Assembly (NCBI GenBank): GCA_021803575.1 | Contig: JAJZLH010000073.1 | Location: forward strand, 1 to 37,229 | Reading direction: 5' to 3' | Length of the DNA: 37,229 bases | From: Bacillota bacterium | GTDB lineage: Bacteria > Bacillota > Sulfobacillia > JAJZYS01 > JAJZLH01 | Shown: positions 1 to 7,076 of the stretch, in pieces | How the letters are laid out: every line of letters starts with the position of its first letter | How positions within the stretch are numbered: position 1 is the first letter of the stretch | Notes under the pieces: generated by a model | What the model was told of the DNA's origin: nothing | Seen by the model: only the letters and a program-made list of their open reading frames with translations | Databases searched by the model: none | Position numbers and translations under genes: made by a program

Positions 1-674
1 CTCAGTACCAGCGCTATGGCGTTCGCCAGCCGCTCATCCTCCATGTTGGCAAATAGCAGAGTCGTGGGTGCGAGCAGGCGATCGCGGGCGAGCAAGAGGA
101 GCCCGGCTAGATCGTCAGCTCCAAGACGCGGTGAACGCCCAAAGCTTCCAAGAGCGTCGGCGCCGTGAGCGACGGCATGCAGCCAGCCGAGACGGTCGTC
201 CCAACCTCTCAGATCCTGTTCCGCACGAAACCAAGCGGCGAAGAGATCCCGCCAGCGCAATACAGCAGGCTCACCCGCACCGCCCGTGATTCGATCACGG
301 TCGACAACCTCTGCGAGGACAAGCGCAGCGAAGGTGCGTGCCTGGATCTCAGGGTCTGAGAACATGTCCGTCATCTGCTCGCCCAGATTCACTAGATTCT
401 CGTCCTCTGCGCCACAGCTGATCCTGCGGGCCAGCTCGCTGAAGGCGACCTCATCTCGTACATCGGGATCCGGCGCATGTAACAATTCTACGAGCGTGGC
501 GCTCGGCAGTCCGCGCACGAAGTGAAGAAGGCCGGCCGCTTCGACGGCGGACCAATCAATGGAGGGTCCGATTCTGGGAGCCCTGTCCAGCATGCCGTGG
601 AGCACTTGGAAGTCTATCTCCTCACCACGCCTCAGATAGGCGTCCTCCTCGTCCAACTCTTGCCACCAGCTCAA
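1..674 (-). CDS. DUF2785 family protein, partial (C-terminus off the left edge)
   Basis: Translating the minus strand gives one open frame that runs off position 1, about 224 codons, so the C-terminus is missing. It shows the pattern I associate with DUF2785 proteins of Firmicutes: an N-terminal segment containing RDEVAFSELARRI, a middle stretch EDENLVNLGEQMTDMF, then EQDLRGWDDRLGWLHAVAHG followed by ADALGSF, a GWxHAxAHGADALG-type signature. Function of the family is unknown. An in-frame TGA lies just upstream and the first usable start is TTG at 674; the ribosome site there is weak, so the start is uncertain. The protein looks soluble, with no signal peptide or membrane span. It sits in an accessory-looking stretch with a toxin-antitoxin set and a recombinase remnant. 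Confidence 0.75.
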   Translation of the reverse strand, partial: MSWWQELDEEDAYLRRGEEIDFQVLHGMLDRAPRIGPSIDWSAVEAAGLLHFVRGLPSATLVELLHAPDPDVRDEVAFSELARRISCGAEDENLVNLGEQMTDMFSDPEIQARTFAALVLAEVVDRDRITGGAGEPAVLRWRDLFAAWFRAEQDLRGWDDRLGWLHAVAHGADALGSFGRSPRLGADDLAGLLLLARDRLLAPTTLLFANMEDERLANAIALVL

Positions 675-1147
675 CTGCCAGGCCGCACGTCACGCTTTCA
701 CTCTACCCCTGTCGTGACACGACTTCTCGCCGTATCCGCTCAGACAACCAGTTCATAGCGTTCATCTGGGCTCGGGGCGTATCGGTCTTCATGCGGGCCA
801 GTTCACTGATAATTGGCTCGGCAAAGGCGTAGCTCAGGGGACGCACGCCTTGGTAGAGGATCCTACTGAGCCCAAGATCTCCTTTCGGCACACCATTCAG
901 TGCCCACTGGGAATGCGGGTTTGCGGGCCGTTTCAAGAGGGGGCCTTTCGGGACACCCGTCGAGCAGACGGTATCGGTCATCGGGCGCAACCGATGGTCG
1001 GCCGCTGGGCCCGAAGATCTCCGTCAGGCCGACGCTGTTGACCGCCTTGCAGACGCTCGTGGCGTTCACCACAGGGCAGGCTCGGTGAACGAGGCAACCG
1101 ATTTCGAGTCACAGCGGGGTGGCTGCATCGCTCCTTCTCTTTGATCC
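675..1147. other. Stretch without a convincing gene
   Basis: About 470 bases separate the DUF2785 gene from hicA. Short minus-strand frames exist. One of 95 codons (703-990) ends in a protein-like tail containing LSYAFAEPIISELARMK, and an overlapping 69-codon frame lies at 863-1072. None has a ribosome binding site or a family signature I recognise. The overlapping, mutually exclusive frames suggest decayed coding sequence rather than a live gene. No tRNA, repeat array or strong terminator is seen. Confidence 0.35.
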
Positions 1148-1378
1148 CTACTTCCCGCGCCATTTCCAAAACTCTGCCGGTGTAAGACCGAGATAGCGGA
1201 TCACATGGCGGAGCTGGTCCGGGCGAACTGAATGGCCGGGATGGGCATGAAACGAGAACGGATCACCCTGGCGATTTAGCCCTCTGATGCGGGGTGATCC
1301 GATGCCTTTTACCGACAGAGAATAAGCTTCAACAAACCGGCAAAACTCGGGGTAGCTCAATTCCGGGAGCGACGGCAT
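1148..1378 (-). CDS. hicA: HicA-like toxin (YcfA family), 76 aa
   Basis: Small dsRBD-fold HicA-like protein; family members are mRNA interferases neutralised by HicB. The C-terminal half (FHAHPGHSVRPDQLRHVIR, then LGLTPAEFW) matches the usual HicA ending, where a V-P-x-H segment leads into a helix and an L-x-x-x-E-F close. The start overlaps the stop of the upstream HicB-like gene by one base (TGATG), the usual coupling of such pairs, although many systems place hicA first. The conserved G-S-H motif that carries the catalytic histidine reads G-S-P here (residues 27-29), so the toxin may be inactive or use another histidine. The assignment is from the C-terminal pattern, length and neighbour. 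Confidence 0.7.
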   Translation of the reverse strand: MPSLPELSYPEFCRFVEAYSLSVKGIGSPRIRGLNRQGDPFSFHAHPGHSVRPDQLRHVIRYLGLTPAEFWKWRGK

Positions 1379-1602
1379 CAGACCTCAAGCACACGGTATG
1401 ATTTGCCCGCAAGCTTCGCTCGAACCTCATCCCCGTAGTCGCTCATCAGGCTGACGATGGCTTCCCGAAGATGGGTCAACGCCTCCGCCTCCGTGTGTCC
1501 GCTGGCAACCGACTGAAGGGCGTCACAGTACGCCGTGAACTGTCCGTCGGCCCCTCGTTCCACAACGACTGCGACAGTCACGGGACCATCACCCCGGCGC
1601 AT
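1378..1602 (-). CDS. hicB: HicB-like antitoxin, second copy, 74 aa
   Basis: HicB/UPF0150-type domain: VTVAVVVERGADGQFTAYC is the first beta-hairpin and SGHTEAEALTHLREAI is the helix that follows in this family. There is no C-terminal DNA-binding domain, so autoregulation would depend on another protein or be absent. ATG at 1602 lies 8 bases after the stop of the first HicB-like gene. A GTG at 1578 behind GGGGTGATG is an alternative start and would give 66 residues. The stop codon overlaps the hicA start, so the two are translationally coupled and this copy is the likely direct partner of the toxin. Confidence 0.7.
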   Translation of the reverse strand: MRRGDGPVTVAVVVERGADGQFTAYCDALQSVASGHTEAEALTHLREAIVSLMSDYGDEVRAKLAGKSYRVLEV

Positions 1603-1610
1603 CGTGTCCG

Positions 1611-1790
1611 TCAGTGCTGGCACCCGCTTTCGCTCCCTCGCAAAACATCCATCCACAGCCGGATCGCTTCCTGGATGTTGGTCAGGGCCTCGTCCTCGGT
1701 TCGCCCTTGCGAGACGCATCCGGGAAGTGAGGGGCACTCGGCGACGATCCAGCCGCCTTCTCCAGGCTCGATAACCACGCGTACCTTCAT
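1611..1790 (-). CDS. hicB: HicB-like antitoxin, first copy, 59 aa
   Basis: A short frame reading MKVRVVIEPGEGGWIVAEC, then PSLPGCVSQGRTEDEALTNI, then QEAIRLWMDVL. This is a textbook HicB N-terminal domain, closer to consensus (LPGC-SQG-T--EAL-NI-EAI) than the second copy. GGAGG precedes the ATG by about 10 bases. The protein ends soon after the helix, in GSESGCQH, without the RHH or HTH domain of longer HicB proteins. It is the first gene of a three-gene set (HicB-HicB-HicA). Either both copies act as antitoxins or one is a leftover of an earlier pair. Confidence 0.75.
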   Translation of the reverse strand: MKVRVVIEPGEGGWIVAECPSLPGCVSQGRTEDEALTNIQEAIRLWMDVLRGSESGCQH

Positions 1791-1812
1791 GTCTCACCAT
1801 CCTCCGCTCATG

Positions 1813-1818
1813 AGTATA
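1813..1818 (-). promoter_or_regulatory. Possible -10 box of the hic operon
   Basis: The minus strand reads TATACT, 22 bases before the first HicB start, a five-of-six match to TATAAT. No good -35 box is present 16-18 bases upstream, so this is a weak call based on the hexamer and its position. Confidence 0.3.
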
Positions 1819-1878
1819 GCGCGCCGCCGAAAGAACCGCGAAGATGGGCTTCTTGTCAGCCCTGTCGCAGGACCCAGC

Positions 1879-2123
1879 CTACCCCCGGCCTTGGATGCGC
1901 AGTCCGTACACAGTCGCCGTGCCCACTCCCAACCGCCTTGAAGCCTGAGCACGCCGATCCTTCCCTGCTCGATCAATGGTCTCACCACCTCCCACTCCTG
2001 CTCCAGGCCTGGCCTGTGCAAGGCCGGGGGCCTGCCGGCCCTCCTTCCCTGCCGCTTGGCCCGCTCCATGCCGGCCATCACCCACTCCCGGATTAGCTCC
2101 GGCTCGAACTCAGCCAGGTCTCT
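1879..2123 (-). pseudogene. Serine recombinase/resolvase C-terminal remnant, frameshifted
   Basis: The minus strand reads LAEFEPELIREWVMAGMERA, then KRQGRRAGRP, the end of a resolvase catalytic domain and its linker (family pattern LAEFERELIRERVxAGLxxAR-xGRxxGRP). A helix-turn-helix follows, but only after switching frame near 1940: SRRLGVGTATVYGLRIQ, matching the usual S-x-x-x-L-G-V-S-x-x-T-V-Y motif. The N-terminal catalytic domain with the active serine is absent. This is a dead fragment, consistent with past mobile-element activity next to the hic genes and tRNA-Leu. Confidence 0.7.
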
Positions 2124-2249
2124 TGATCCAGATGCCCAGCGGCGAATTTGCTGAGGTCGAAGTCATGGCCCACCCCCACGACTGACCCCTTCCCCTAAAG
2201 GCCCGGCGCGCCTAGTCTCGCCATCTGCCAACAATCTGCCGCTGAACGG

Positions 2250-2279
2250 AAGGACCCCGGATCATCTCCGGAGGTCCTT
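2250..2279 (-). terminator. Hairpin downstream of tRNA-Leu
   Basis: AAGGACC and GGTCCTT form a 7-bp outer stem, and CCGGA with TCCGG a 5-bp inner stem, with one bulged A and loop TCATC. It lies 35 bases past the tRNA-Leu CCA end in the direction of transcription. The U-tract is poor, so termination is likely but not certain. Confidence 0.5.
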
Positions 2280-2314
2280 GGTCTGCAAATCCTTGCGGCT
2301 ATTGGTTCTCAGTT

Positions 2315-2398
2315 TGGTGCGGGCGGAGAGATTCGAACTCTCACGAGTTTCCTCATGGGATCCTAAGTCCCACGCGTCTGCCATTTCGCCACGCCCGC
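2315..2398 (-). tRNA. tRNA-Leu (anticodon UAG)
   Basis: A full cloverleaf can be drawn on the minus strand: acceptor GCGGGCG with CGCCCGC, discriminator A, encoded CCA, T-loop TTCGAAT, and a long variable arm typical of a class II tRNA. The anticodon loop is CTTAGGA on a TGGGA/TCCCA stem, giving UAG, which reads CUA-type leucine codons. Its 3' end faces the accessory region at 1-2.3 kb, a common integration-site layout. Confidence 0.95.
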
Positions 2399-2448
2399 CA
2401 CACCCGCCCGACCGGGGCAGCCCTCTGCCGGCCTAGGCCAGAGCAGTC

Positions 2449-3624
2449 CTACTGGACACCGTTCGGAAACTCCTGCTGGAACCGCTTGTACATGGCCAGG
2501 ATCGACGCCACATAGTTCTGCGTCTGCTCATAGGGCGGGATGCCGCCGTAGCGCAGCACACTGCCGGCCCCGGCGTTGTAGGCGGCGAGCGCCAGCGACA
2601 CGTTGCCGCCGAACTCGCGGAGCAGCCCGGCCAAATCGCGGATGCCGCCCTGCAGGTTCTGGATCGGGTTGAAGGGGTTGGTGACGCTCAGCCCTGCGGC
2701 CGTCGACGGCATCAGCTGCATCAGCCCGAGCGCCCCCGCATAGCTCTTGGCGTTGGGGTTGCCGCCTGACTCTTGCATGATCACCGCCATCACCAGGTAG
2801 GGGTCGACGCCGTAGGTCTGGGCGATGCCGTAGAGTGCCGTCCAGAGCTGCGCCTTAGTCAGCCGCCCGGAGGCGTACTCGCCCTCCAGGGCCATGATCT
2901 TCTCGGTCAGGCTGTTCTTCTGGAGCAGGAGGGCGTGCTCGACGGACAGCACCGCTGAGCGCTTGGAGAGCAAGGCCGCCAGTTCGGCCCGGCGCTGGTT
3001 GTTCTCCGAAAGTAGCTGATTCTCGACGGACAGGGCCGCCTGCTGCGCCGCGGCCAGCGACTGGCGCTCCTGGTTGATCAGCGCGATCTCGTGTGCCAGC
3101 TGCACCTTTTCAGTGGCCAGGCGCTGGGACGCCTTCAGCTCGAAGGCGGAGACGTTGGAGATCTCGGCCAGACGGGCCGTGAACTCTTGGAAGCTGTTCA
3201 CCTGCAGCAGCACGGCCAGGTAGCCGATCGGGCCGTGCTCCTCGGTCCAGCGCAGGACGGAGGTGAGGGCGGCCCACGTCTGGTTGTAGGATGCGACTGT
3301 GGCGTTGTACTGGGACTGGGTGCGATTCAGCATCTCGGTGGCGACCACTTCCTCCGCCTGCAGGACCAGGAGCTTCTCCCTGGTCACGGCGATCTGCTGG
3401 TCGATCTGGTCCAGGGCCACCACCGTGGCGTGTGTCTGGTAGTTGAGGGCGCCGAGGAAGGCGTTCTCGGCCTGGACCTGACTTTCCACTGTGTTCAGCT
3501 GCCTGGTCAGCTGCGAGACGTTCGAGCCGCCCGAGGCAGACGCCAGAGCAGGCCCCAGGGTCAGGGCCCCGATCCAGATTCCGATCATCAGGACCCCAAG
3601 CAGCCGGCGTCGAGGACGCAACAA
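2449..3624 (-). CDS. Secreted lytic transglycosylase with N-terminal coiled coil
   Basis: Peptidoglycan hydrolase of the SLT (goose-lysozyme-like) family, which cleaves the MurNAc-GlcNAc bond outside the membrane. From the start chosen here, a signal peptide (MLRPRRRLLG plus a hydrophobic core to about residue 30) is followed by a long coiled coil (about 37-250) rich in Gln, Ala and Leu. The SLT domain is at about 260-380: catalytic Glu285 in MQESGG, then GLMQLMPSTA and LAAYNAGAGSV. The coiled coil resembles those of PcsB/RipA-like hydrolases that are held inactive by FtsEX-type partners, but here it is joined to an SLT rather than a CHAP or NlpC domain. TTG at 3624 follows AAGGTGG and gives a clean signal peptide; an upstream ATG at 3657 lacks a ribosome site. 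The gene is monocistronic. Confidence 0.88.
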   Translation of the reverse strand: MLRPRRRLLGVLMIGIWIGALTLGPALASASGGSNVSQLTRQLNTVESQVQAENAFLGALNYQTHATVVALDQIDQQIAVTREKLLVLQAEEVVATEMLNRTQSQYNATVASYNQTWAALTSVLRWTEEHGPIGYLAVLLQVNSFQEFTARLAEISNVSAFELKASQRLATEKVQLAHEIALINQERQSLAAAQQAALSVENQLLSENNQRRAELAALLSKRSAVLSVEHALLLQKNSLTEKIMALEGEYASGRLTKAQLWTALYGIAQTYGVDPYLVMAVIMQESGGNPNAKSYAGALGLMQLMPSTAAGLSVTNPFNPIQNLQGGIRDLAGLLREFGGNVSLALAAYNAGAGSVLRYGGIPPYEQTQNYVASILAMYKRFQQEFPNGVQ

Positions 3625-3856
3625 GCGAAAACCCCCACCTTCGCATGATATGGGCATGCGGCGTTATGTCGTTCGTGATCCTGTTGAACCTTCCTGCTTG
3701 CCCCTTAGGGGAGATTGGGAATCTTCTGTCTCCTTGCCGGGTCCCATTGCCGCCGCTGTCGGTCCTGGCGGGCCATGCAGGATCACCCGTGGCCGTGAAC
3801 GGGCCGAGGCGGGGTTTGGCTGCAGAGCTAGATCTCCCAGCCGACCACCCAACCAA
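3625..3856 (-). promoter_or_regulatory. Long structured 5' leader of the transglycosylase gene
   Basis: More than 200 bases separate the predicted promoter from the start codon. Several stems can be drawn on the minus strand: GGCTG with CAGCC around an AGA/TCT pair, GGAGA with TCTCC, and the compact CCCCTAAGGGG. Cell-wall hydrolase genes in Gram-positive bacteria often carry c-di-AMP riboswitches. I compared this leader with that consensus and with c-di-GMP-I, and found only a loose GGGTGATCC element, so no class is assigned. Confidence 0.35.
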
Positions 3857-3886
3857 AGCCTAGCGACGGCGGTGACAGGCTGTCAA
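3857..3886 (-). promoter_or_regulatory. Promoter of the transglycosylase gene
   Basis: On the minus strand a perfect TTGACA (3881-3886) is followed after 18 bases by TAGGCT (3857-3862). It lies in the gap between the transglycosylase and the divergent hydrolase, pointing at the former. The perfect -35 box makes it the most convincing sigma-A-type promoter in the window. Confidence 0.6.
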
Positions 3887-3971
3887 TAAACCGCACGGCG
3901 TGCCAAGATGGCCAGGCCAGGTCGCTCTCCGGGCGCTGGCCACGCTCTGGGCAGACCGAGGGGGCACATCT

Positions 3972-4670
3972 ATGCCGATGCTGCAGGTAAACGGCGTCCG
4001 ACTTCACGTCGAGGATGCGGGGTCAGGTGAGGCCGTCCTCTTCCTGCCCGGGCTTGGCCTCAAGGTCTCCGAGTGCCACCGCCTCCTGGCGCCGTTTCGC
4101 ACCGCCAGGCGCGTGCTCGCCATCGACAATCGCGGCGCGGGGCTGTCGGACAGGCCCGAGCAACCTTACACCATCCACACCATGGCCGAGGACGCCGCGC
4201 AGGTGCTTGGCGCCTGCGGCGTGCGTCGGGCCCACGTCGTCGGTGTCTCGATGGGCGGGAAGATCGCCCTCTCTCTTGCCCTCGTCCACCCCGAGATGGT
4301 GCGCAGTCTCGTGCTCGCCTCAACCCAGGCTGGTCCCCCATCGCCGGCGCAGAGACGGCGGCTTGGGCAACTGTCGTTGCTGGCCCGTCTCTTTGACCCT
4401 GCGGCCGACCGCATCGGCCGTGAGCACCAGCGGGCGGCCTCCCTTGCCTTCGACTGCTGGGCGGATCTGCCGAACGTCCGAGTGCCCACCCTCATCATCC
4501 ATGGCCGCGCTGACCGCGTGGCCTCGTACTCCCTGGCCAGGGAGATGCAGCAGCGCATCCCCGTGTCTCGGTTGGTGGCGGTTCCCGGCGGCCACATGTT
4601 CTTCATCTTCCGGCCCAAGGCACTGGCGGACCCGGCGCTCCAGTTCTGGGCCGGCCTCCCGACAGAGTGA
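3972..4670 (+). CDS. Alpha/beta hydrolase, 232 aa
   Basis: Soluble alpha/beta-hydrolase-fold protein. The nucleophile elbow is GVSMGG with Ser93, the acid is Asp181 in HGRADRV and the base is His208 in PGGHMFF, so the triad is complete. The oxyanion segment is LPGLG near residue 25, and DNRGAGLSD (52-60) matches the D-x-R-G-x-G-x-S motif of the family. The cap domain is small, between about 120 and 165. ATG at 3972 follows GAGGGGG by about 8 bases; an upstream in-frame GTG at 3900 has no ribosome site. It stands alone between two minus-strand units, so the substrate cannot be inferred; esterase, lactonase or C-C hydrolase are all possible. Confidence 0.88.
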   Translation: MPMLQVNGVRLHVEDAGSGEAVLFLPGLGLKVSECHRLLAPFRTARRVLAIDNRGAGLSDRPEQPYTIHTMAEDAAQVLGACGVRRAHVVGVSMGGKIALSLALVHPEMVRSLVLASTQAGPPSPAQRRRLGQLSLLARLFDPAADRIGREHQRAASLAFDCWADLPNVRVPTLIIHGRADRVASYSLAREMQQRIPVSRLVAVPGGHMFFIFRPKALADPALQFWAGLPTE

Positions 4671-4715
4671 CGGTGGGACGGGTCGCGTCCGGACTCGTGG
4701 CAGAAGATGCGCAGA

Positions 4716-4733
4716 GGAGCCCCCTGGGGCTCC
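4716..4733. terminator. Symmetric hairpin between convergent units
   Basis: GGAGCCCC and GGGGCTCC form a very stable stem with a tight loop. It sits between the end of the plus-strand hydrolase (4670) and the end of the minus-strand tRNA cluster (4750), so it could stop transcription from both sides. Neither side has a long U-tract. Confidence 0.5.
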
Positions 4734-4749
4734 CCTCGACACCGGTCAG

Positions 4750-4825
4750 TGGTGGGCCATGCAGGACTCGAACCTGCGACACTCCGCTTAAAAGGCGGGC
4801 GCTCTACCAGCTGAGCTAATGGCCC
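4750..4825 (-). tRNA. tRNA-Lys (anticodon UUU)
   Basis: Acceptor GGGCCAT with ATGGCCC, discriminator A, encoded CCA, D-arm GCTC/GAGC, T-arm GCAGG-TTCGAGT-CCTGC. The anticodon loop is CTTTTAA. The anticodon stem CCCGC/GCGGA has a C27-A43 mismatch at its top. Third in the cluster His-Gln-Lys. Confidence 0.95.
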
Positions 4826-4836
4826 GAAACCGGATC

Positions 4837-4911
4837 TGGTTGGGGCGGTAGGACTCGAACCTACGATGCGGGATCCAAAGTCCCGTGCCTTACCAGCTTG
4901 GCGACGCCCCA
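4837..4911 (-). tRNA. tRNA-Gln (anticodon UUG)
   Basis: Acceptor TGGGGCG with CGCCCCA, discriminator A, encoded CCA, T-arm GTAGG-TTCGAGT-CCTAC and anticodon loop CTTTGGA on a CGGGA/TCCCG stem. It is separated by 11 bases from tRNA-Lys and is probably cut from the same precursor. Confidence 0.95.
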
Positions 4912-4916
4912 AACTT

Positions 4917-4994
4917 TGGGGTGAATGAGGGGACTTGAACCCCCGGCCTCCAGGGCCACAACCTGGCGCTCTAACCACCTGAGCTACATCCACC
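4917..4994 (-). tRNA. tRNA-His (anticodon GUG)
   Basis: Acceptor GTGGATG with CATTCAC (one G-U pair), an extra 5' G-1 opposite C73 as required for HisRS recognition, encoded CCA and anticodon loop TTGTGGC. First gene of the three-tRNA cluster in the direction of transcription. Confidence 0.95.
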
Positions 4995-5077
4995 ACGCCA
5001 AGCCTCACGGTAGCATCCGCCGGAAAGAAGCGTCAAGGCGTCCGCGGCCGCTATCAGGAGCGAGGAACCGGCCCCGC

Positions 5078-7021
5078 TCACCCCACGCTGCGCCTGGCCG
5101 GCTGATAGGTGACCAGCGCCTGCACCAACGGCCACATCATCAGCAGCAAGAAGGGGGCATTGCTGAGGAGCCGCCACCACTCCGCCGCCCACGCCCGAAG
5201 GCCGTGCGGCCGCTGGCGGAGGTCGATCCACGGCTGGTAGCGGGCACTCCAGGACGGGAGCAGCACCAGGAAGGGCAGGTTGACCACCACCACAGCGGCC
5301 GCCAACAGGGAGAGACCGCCAGCCATGGGCATCAGGCCGGTCAAGATGAGAAGCAACGCGCCTGGGCCCGCCAGGAACAGCCCGAAGCCGAGCAGCCACT
5401 GGAATGGCCCTTCCGCCAGCATCAGGCCGAGCGTCCACCACCGCCGCTGATGCCACACCAGGCGCAGGGCGTCCAGATAGCCGAATGCCCACTGCTCGCG
5501 CTGGCGCATGGTCGCCGCCACCGTGGGCGGGGACCCCTCGCTGGCGGCCGAGGGCAGGAAGGAAGGCCTGATGCCCGTGCGCTGCCAGACCCGGAGCGCA
5601 AAGTCCCCCTTCTCCGCTCCGCCCTCTGGTGCGAAGCCGCCGAGCGACTCCACCAGCTGCGGGGCGATGAACAGATTGCTGTCGGCGGGCAGCGGGAAGA
5701 GCGTCATCCAGGCCGGGTAGAAGACATCGTGAACGATGGTCTGGTAGAGGGCCGCCGAGCGGGGCGCCGGATCGAGGCGGTAGAAGTTCTGTATCGGGAA
5801 GAGTGGCCCCCGCGTGAAGAACGTCTGCCGCTCCTGGTCCGACCGGCACCTCGACCACTGTCTGGCCACCAGCTGCAGGGCATCGCGCGGGGGACGGCAG
5901 GCGGCATCGTAGATGCCGATCAGGTCACACTGGCTGAACCGCCGGCGCGCCCAGTTGAGGGTCCTGCCCTTGGACGGCTTGGACACCAGCCGGCTGCCGG
6001 CGCAGGCAGCCGGCCCAGGGCAGGAGGCCTCACCGCCGAGGCAGCTCTCCCCGTAGCAGGCTGGCACCACCATGATGCGCAGGTTGGCAGGCAGGGAACC
6101 GCCGCCCACACCAGCTGCCACCTGGCCCACGGCCGCCTTGCCGCCGGGCGGCGGTACAGACGGCTCAGACGATCGCGGCCGGGCCCGGATCGCCAGGTAC
6201 AGCTCGTCCAGGGTGAGGGCGGGCAGGCGCGCCTCCGCCCGGCGGCCGGCCAAGAGCCGGAAGGCCTGCAGGGACCGGCCGTGCCGGTTCATGATCTCAT
6301 CCAGAAAGCCCGGTACCTGGCGCTCCTGGTCAAAGCTGTAGCTGGCCAGGGCGCCGCGAGCCGCCGCCCGCAGGTGCCCGTCCGAAACCGCCCGGGCGGC
6401 CATCGTCTCGTAGACGAAGCGGATGGTGAGGTCCTCGGGTTCATCGAACAGGCGCTGCAGCCAGCCCACCAGCGCCTGGCGGTCCGCAGGCAGGCGGGGG
6501 TGCCGGCTTGCCGCCTCGGCCATCGCCGAAAGCGTCTCCGTCAGCGCCCGCTGGCGCTGCTCCACAAGACGCCGCTCGCTGCCATCAATCAGGAGGAGAG
6601 CCTCAAGGCGCTGGCGGGGGTAGTCCAGGAAGGCCAGCCTGCGCACGGTCTGGGCGATCAGCTCGGGGTCGTCCGGGGTCAGCACCAGGAGCCCGATGCT
6701 CGGCAGCTCAGAGCCGGGCGCCGCGTTGGGCCGGCGCCACCAGAGGTCTCGGCTGAGCAGCCAGAGGCCAGTGCGGGCGAAGAACCCGACGTAGAGGCTC
6801 AGCAGCACGACGCCCTGCCACTCCACGGCCGGCAGGCCCCGCCCCAGCCGGATGCCAATGGCGGCAATGGCCGCCAGCACCGCCCAGCTCAGGATGATGA
6901 GGGCATTGGCGGCAAGCCGGCCCGCACCGCCGCGCTGGGCGCGCCCCAGGCGCCTTTGCTCTGGCCGGGCCGGTCCGCGGCCCGGCGGAGCCAGTTGTGC
7001 CGCCGGTGCCGTCCTACCCAT
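5078..7021 (-). CDS. Membrane GT2-like glycosyltransferase, divergent
   Basis: A membrane protein of about 647 residues with the layout of processive or cellulose-synthase-like GT2 enzymes: two N-terminal membrane spans (about 36-58 and 69-90), a cytosolic domain opening with LPSIGLLVLTPDDPELI, then KGRTLNW (351-357), and several C-terminal spans (about 535-590 and 620-640). The catalytic landmarks are altered. The D-x-D position reads DAA (372-374), the TED position reads EKGD (470-473) and QxxRW reads QREQW (507-511). About 140 extra residues separate the first strand region from KGxxLN. ATG at 7021 follows GGGGGAGGG; the GTG at 7060 has no such site. It follows the SDR gene by 55 bases and may share its mRNA. 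Substrate and activity are unknown. Confidence 0.65.
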   Translation of the reverse strand: MGRTAPAAQLAPPGRGPARPEQRRLGRAQRGGAGRLAANALIILSWAVLAAIAAIGIRLGRGLPAVEWQGVVLLSLYVGFFARTGLWLLSRDLWWRRPNAAPGSELPSIGLLVLTPDDPELIAQTVRRLAFLDYPRQRLEALLLIDGSERRLVEQRQRALTETLSAMAEAASRHPRLPADRQALVGWLQRLFDEPEDLTIRFVYETMAARAVSDGHLRAAARGALASYSFDQERQVPGFLDEIMNRHGRSLQAFRLLAGRRAEARLPALTLDELYLAIRARPRSSEPSVPPPGGKAAVGQVAAGVGGGSLPANLRIMVVPACYGESCLGGEASCPGPAACAGSRLVSKPSKGRTLNWARRRFSQCDLIGIYDAACRPPRDALQLVARQWSRCRSDQERQTFFTRGPLFPIQNFYRLDPAPRSAALYQTIVHDVFYPAWMTLFPLPADSNLFIAPQLVESLGGFAPEGGAEKGDFALRVWQRTGIRPSFLPSAASEGSPPTVAATMRQREQWAFGYLDALRLVWHQRRWWTLGLMLAEGPFQWLLGFGLFLAGPGALLLILTGLMPMAGGLSLLAAAVVVVNLPFLVLLPSWSARYQPWIDLRQRPHGLRAWAAEWWRLLSNAPFLLLMMWPLVQALVTYQPARRSVG

Positions 7022-7076
7022 GCGCTGGCCCTCCCCCACCCTCGGACTGGCACCATCCACGCCGGCGGCAGAGCGC

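Noticed and set aside
1794-2081. A 95-codon frame as an intact gene
   Set aside because: Its first part is resolvase linker sequence, but the helix-turn-helix continues only in another frame, so it is treated as a pseudogene fragment.
3625-3856. c-di-AMP (ydaO-type) or c-di-GMP-I riboswitch
   Set aside because: Only a loose GGGTGATCC match was found; the other conserved blocks of both classes could not be located, so only an unclassified leader is reported.
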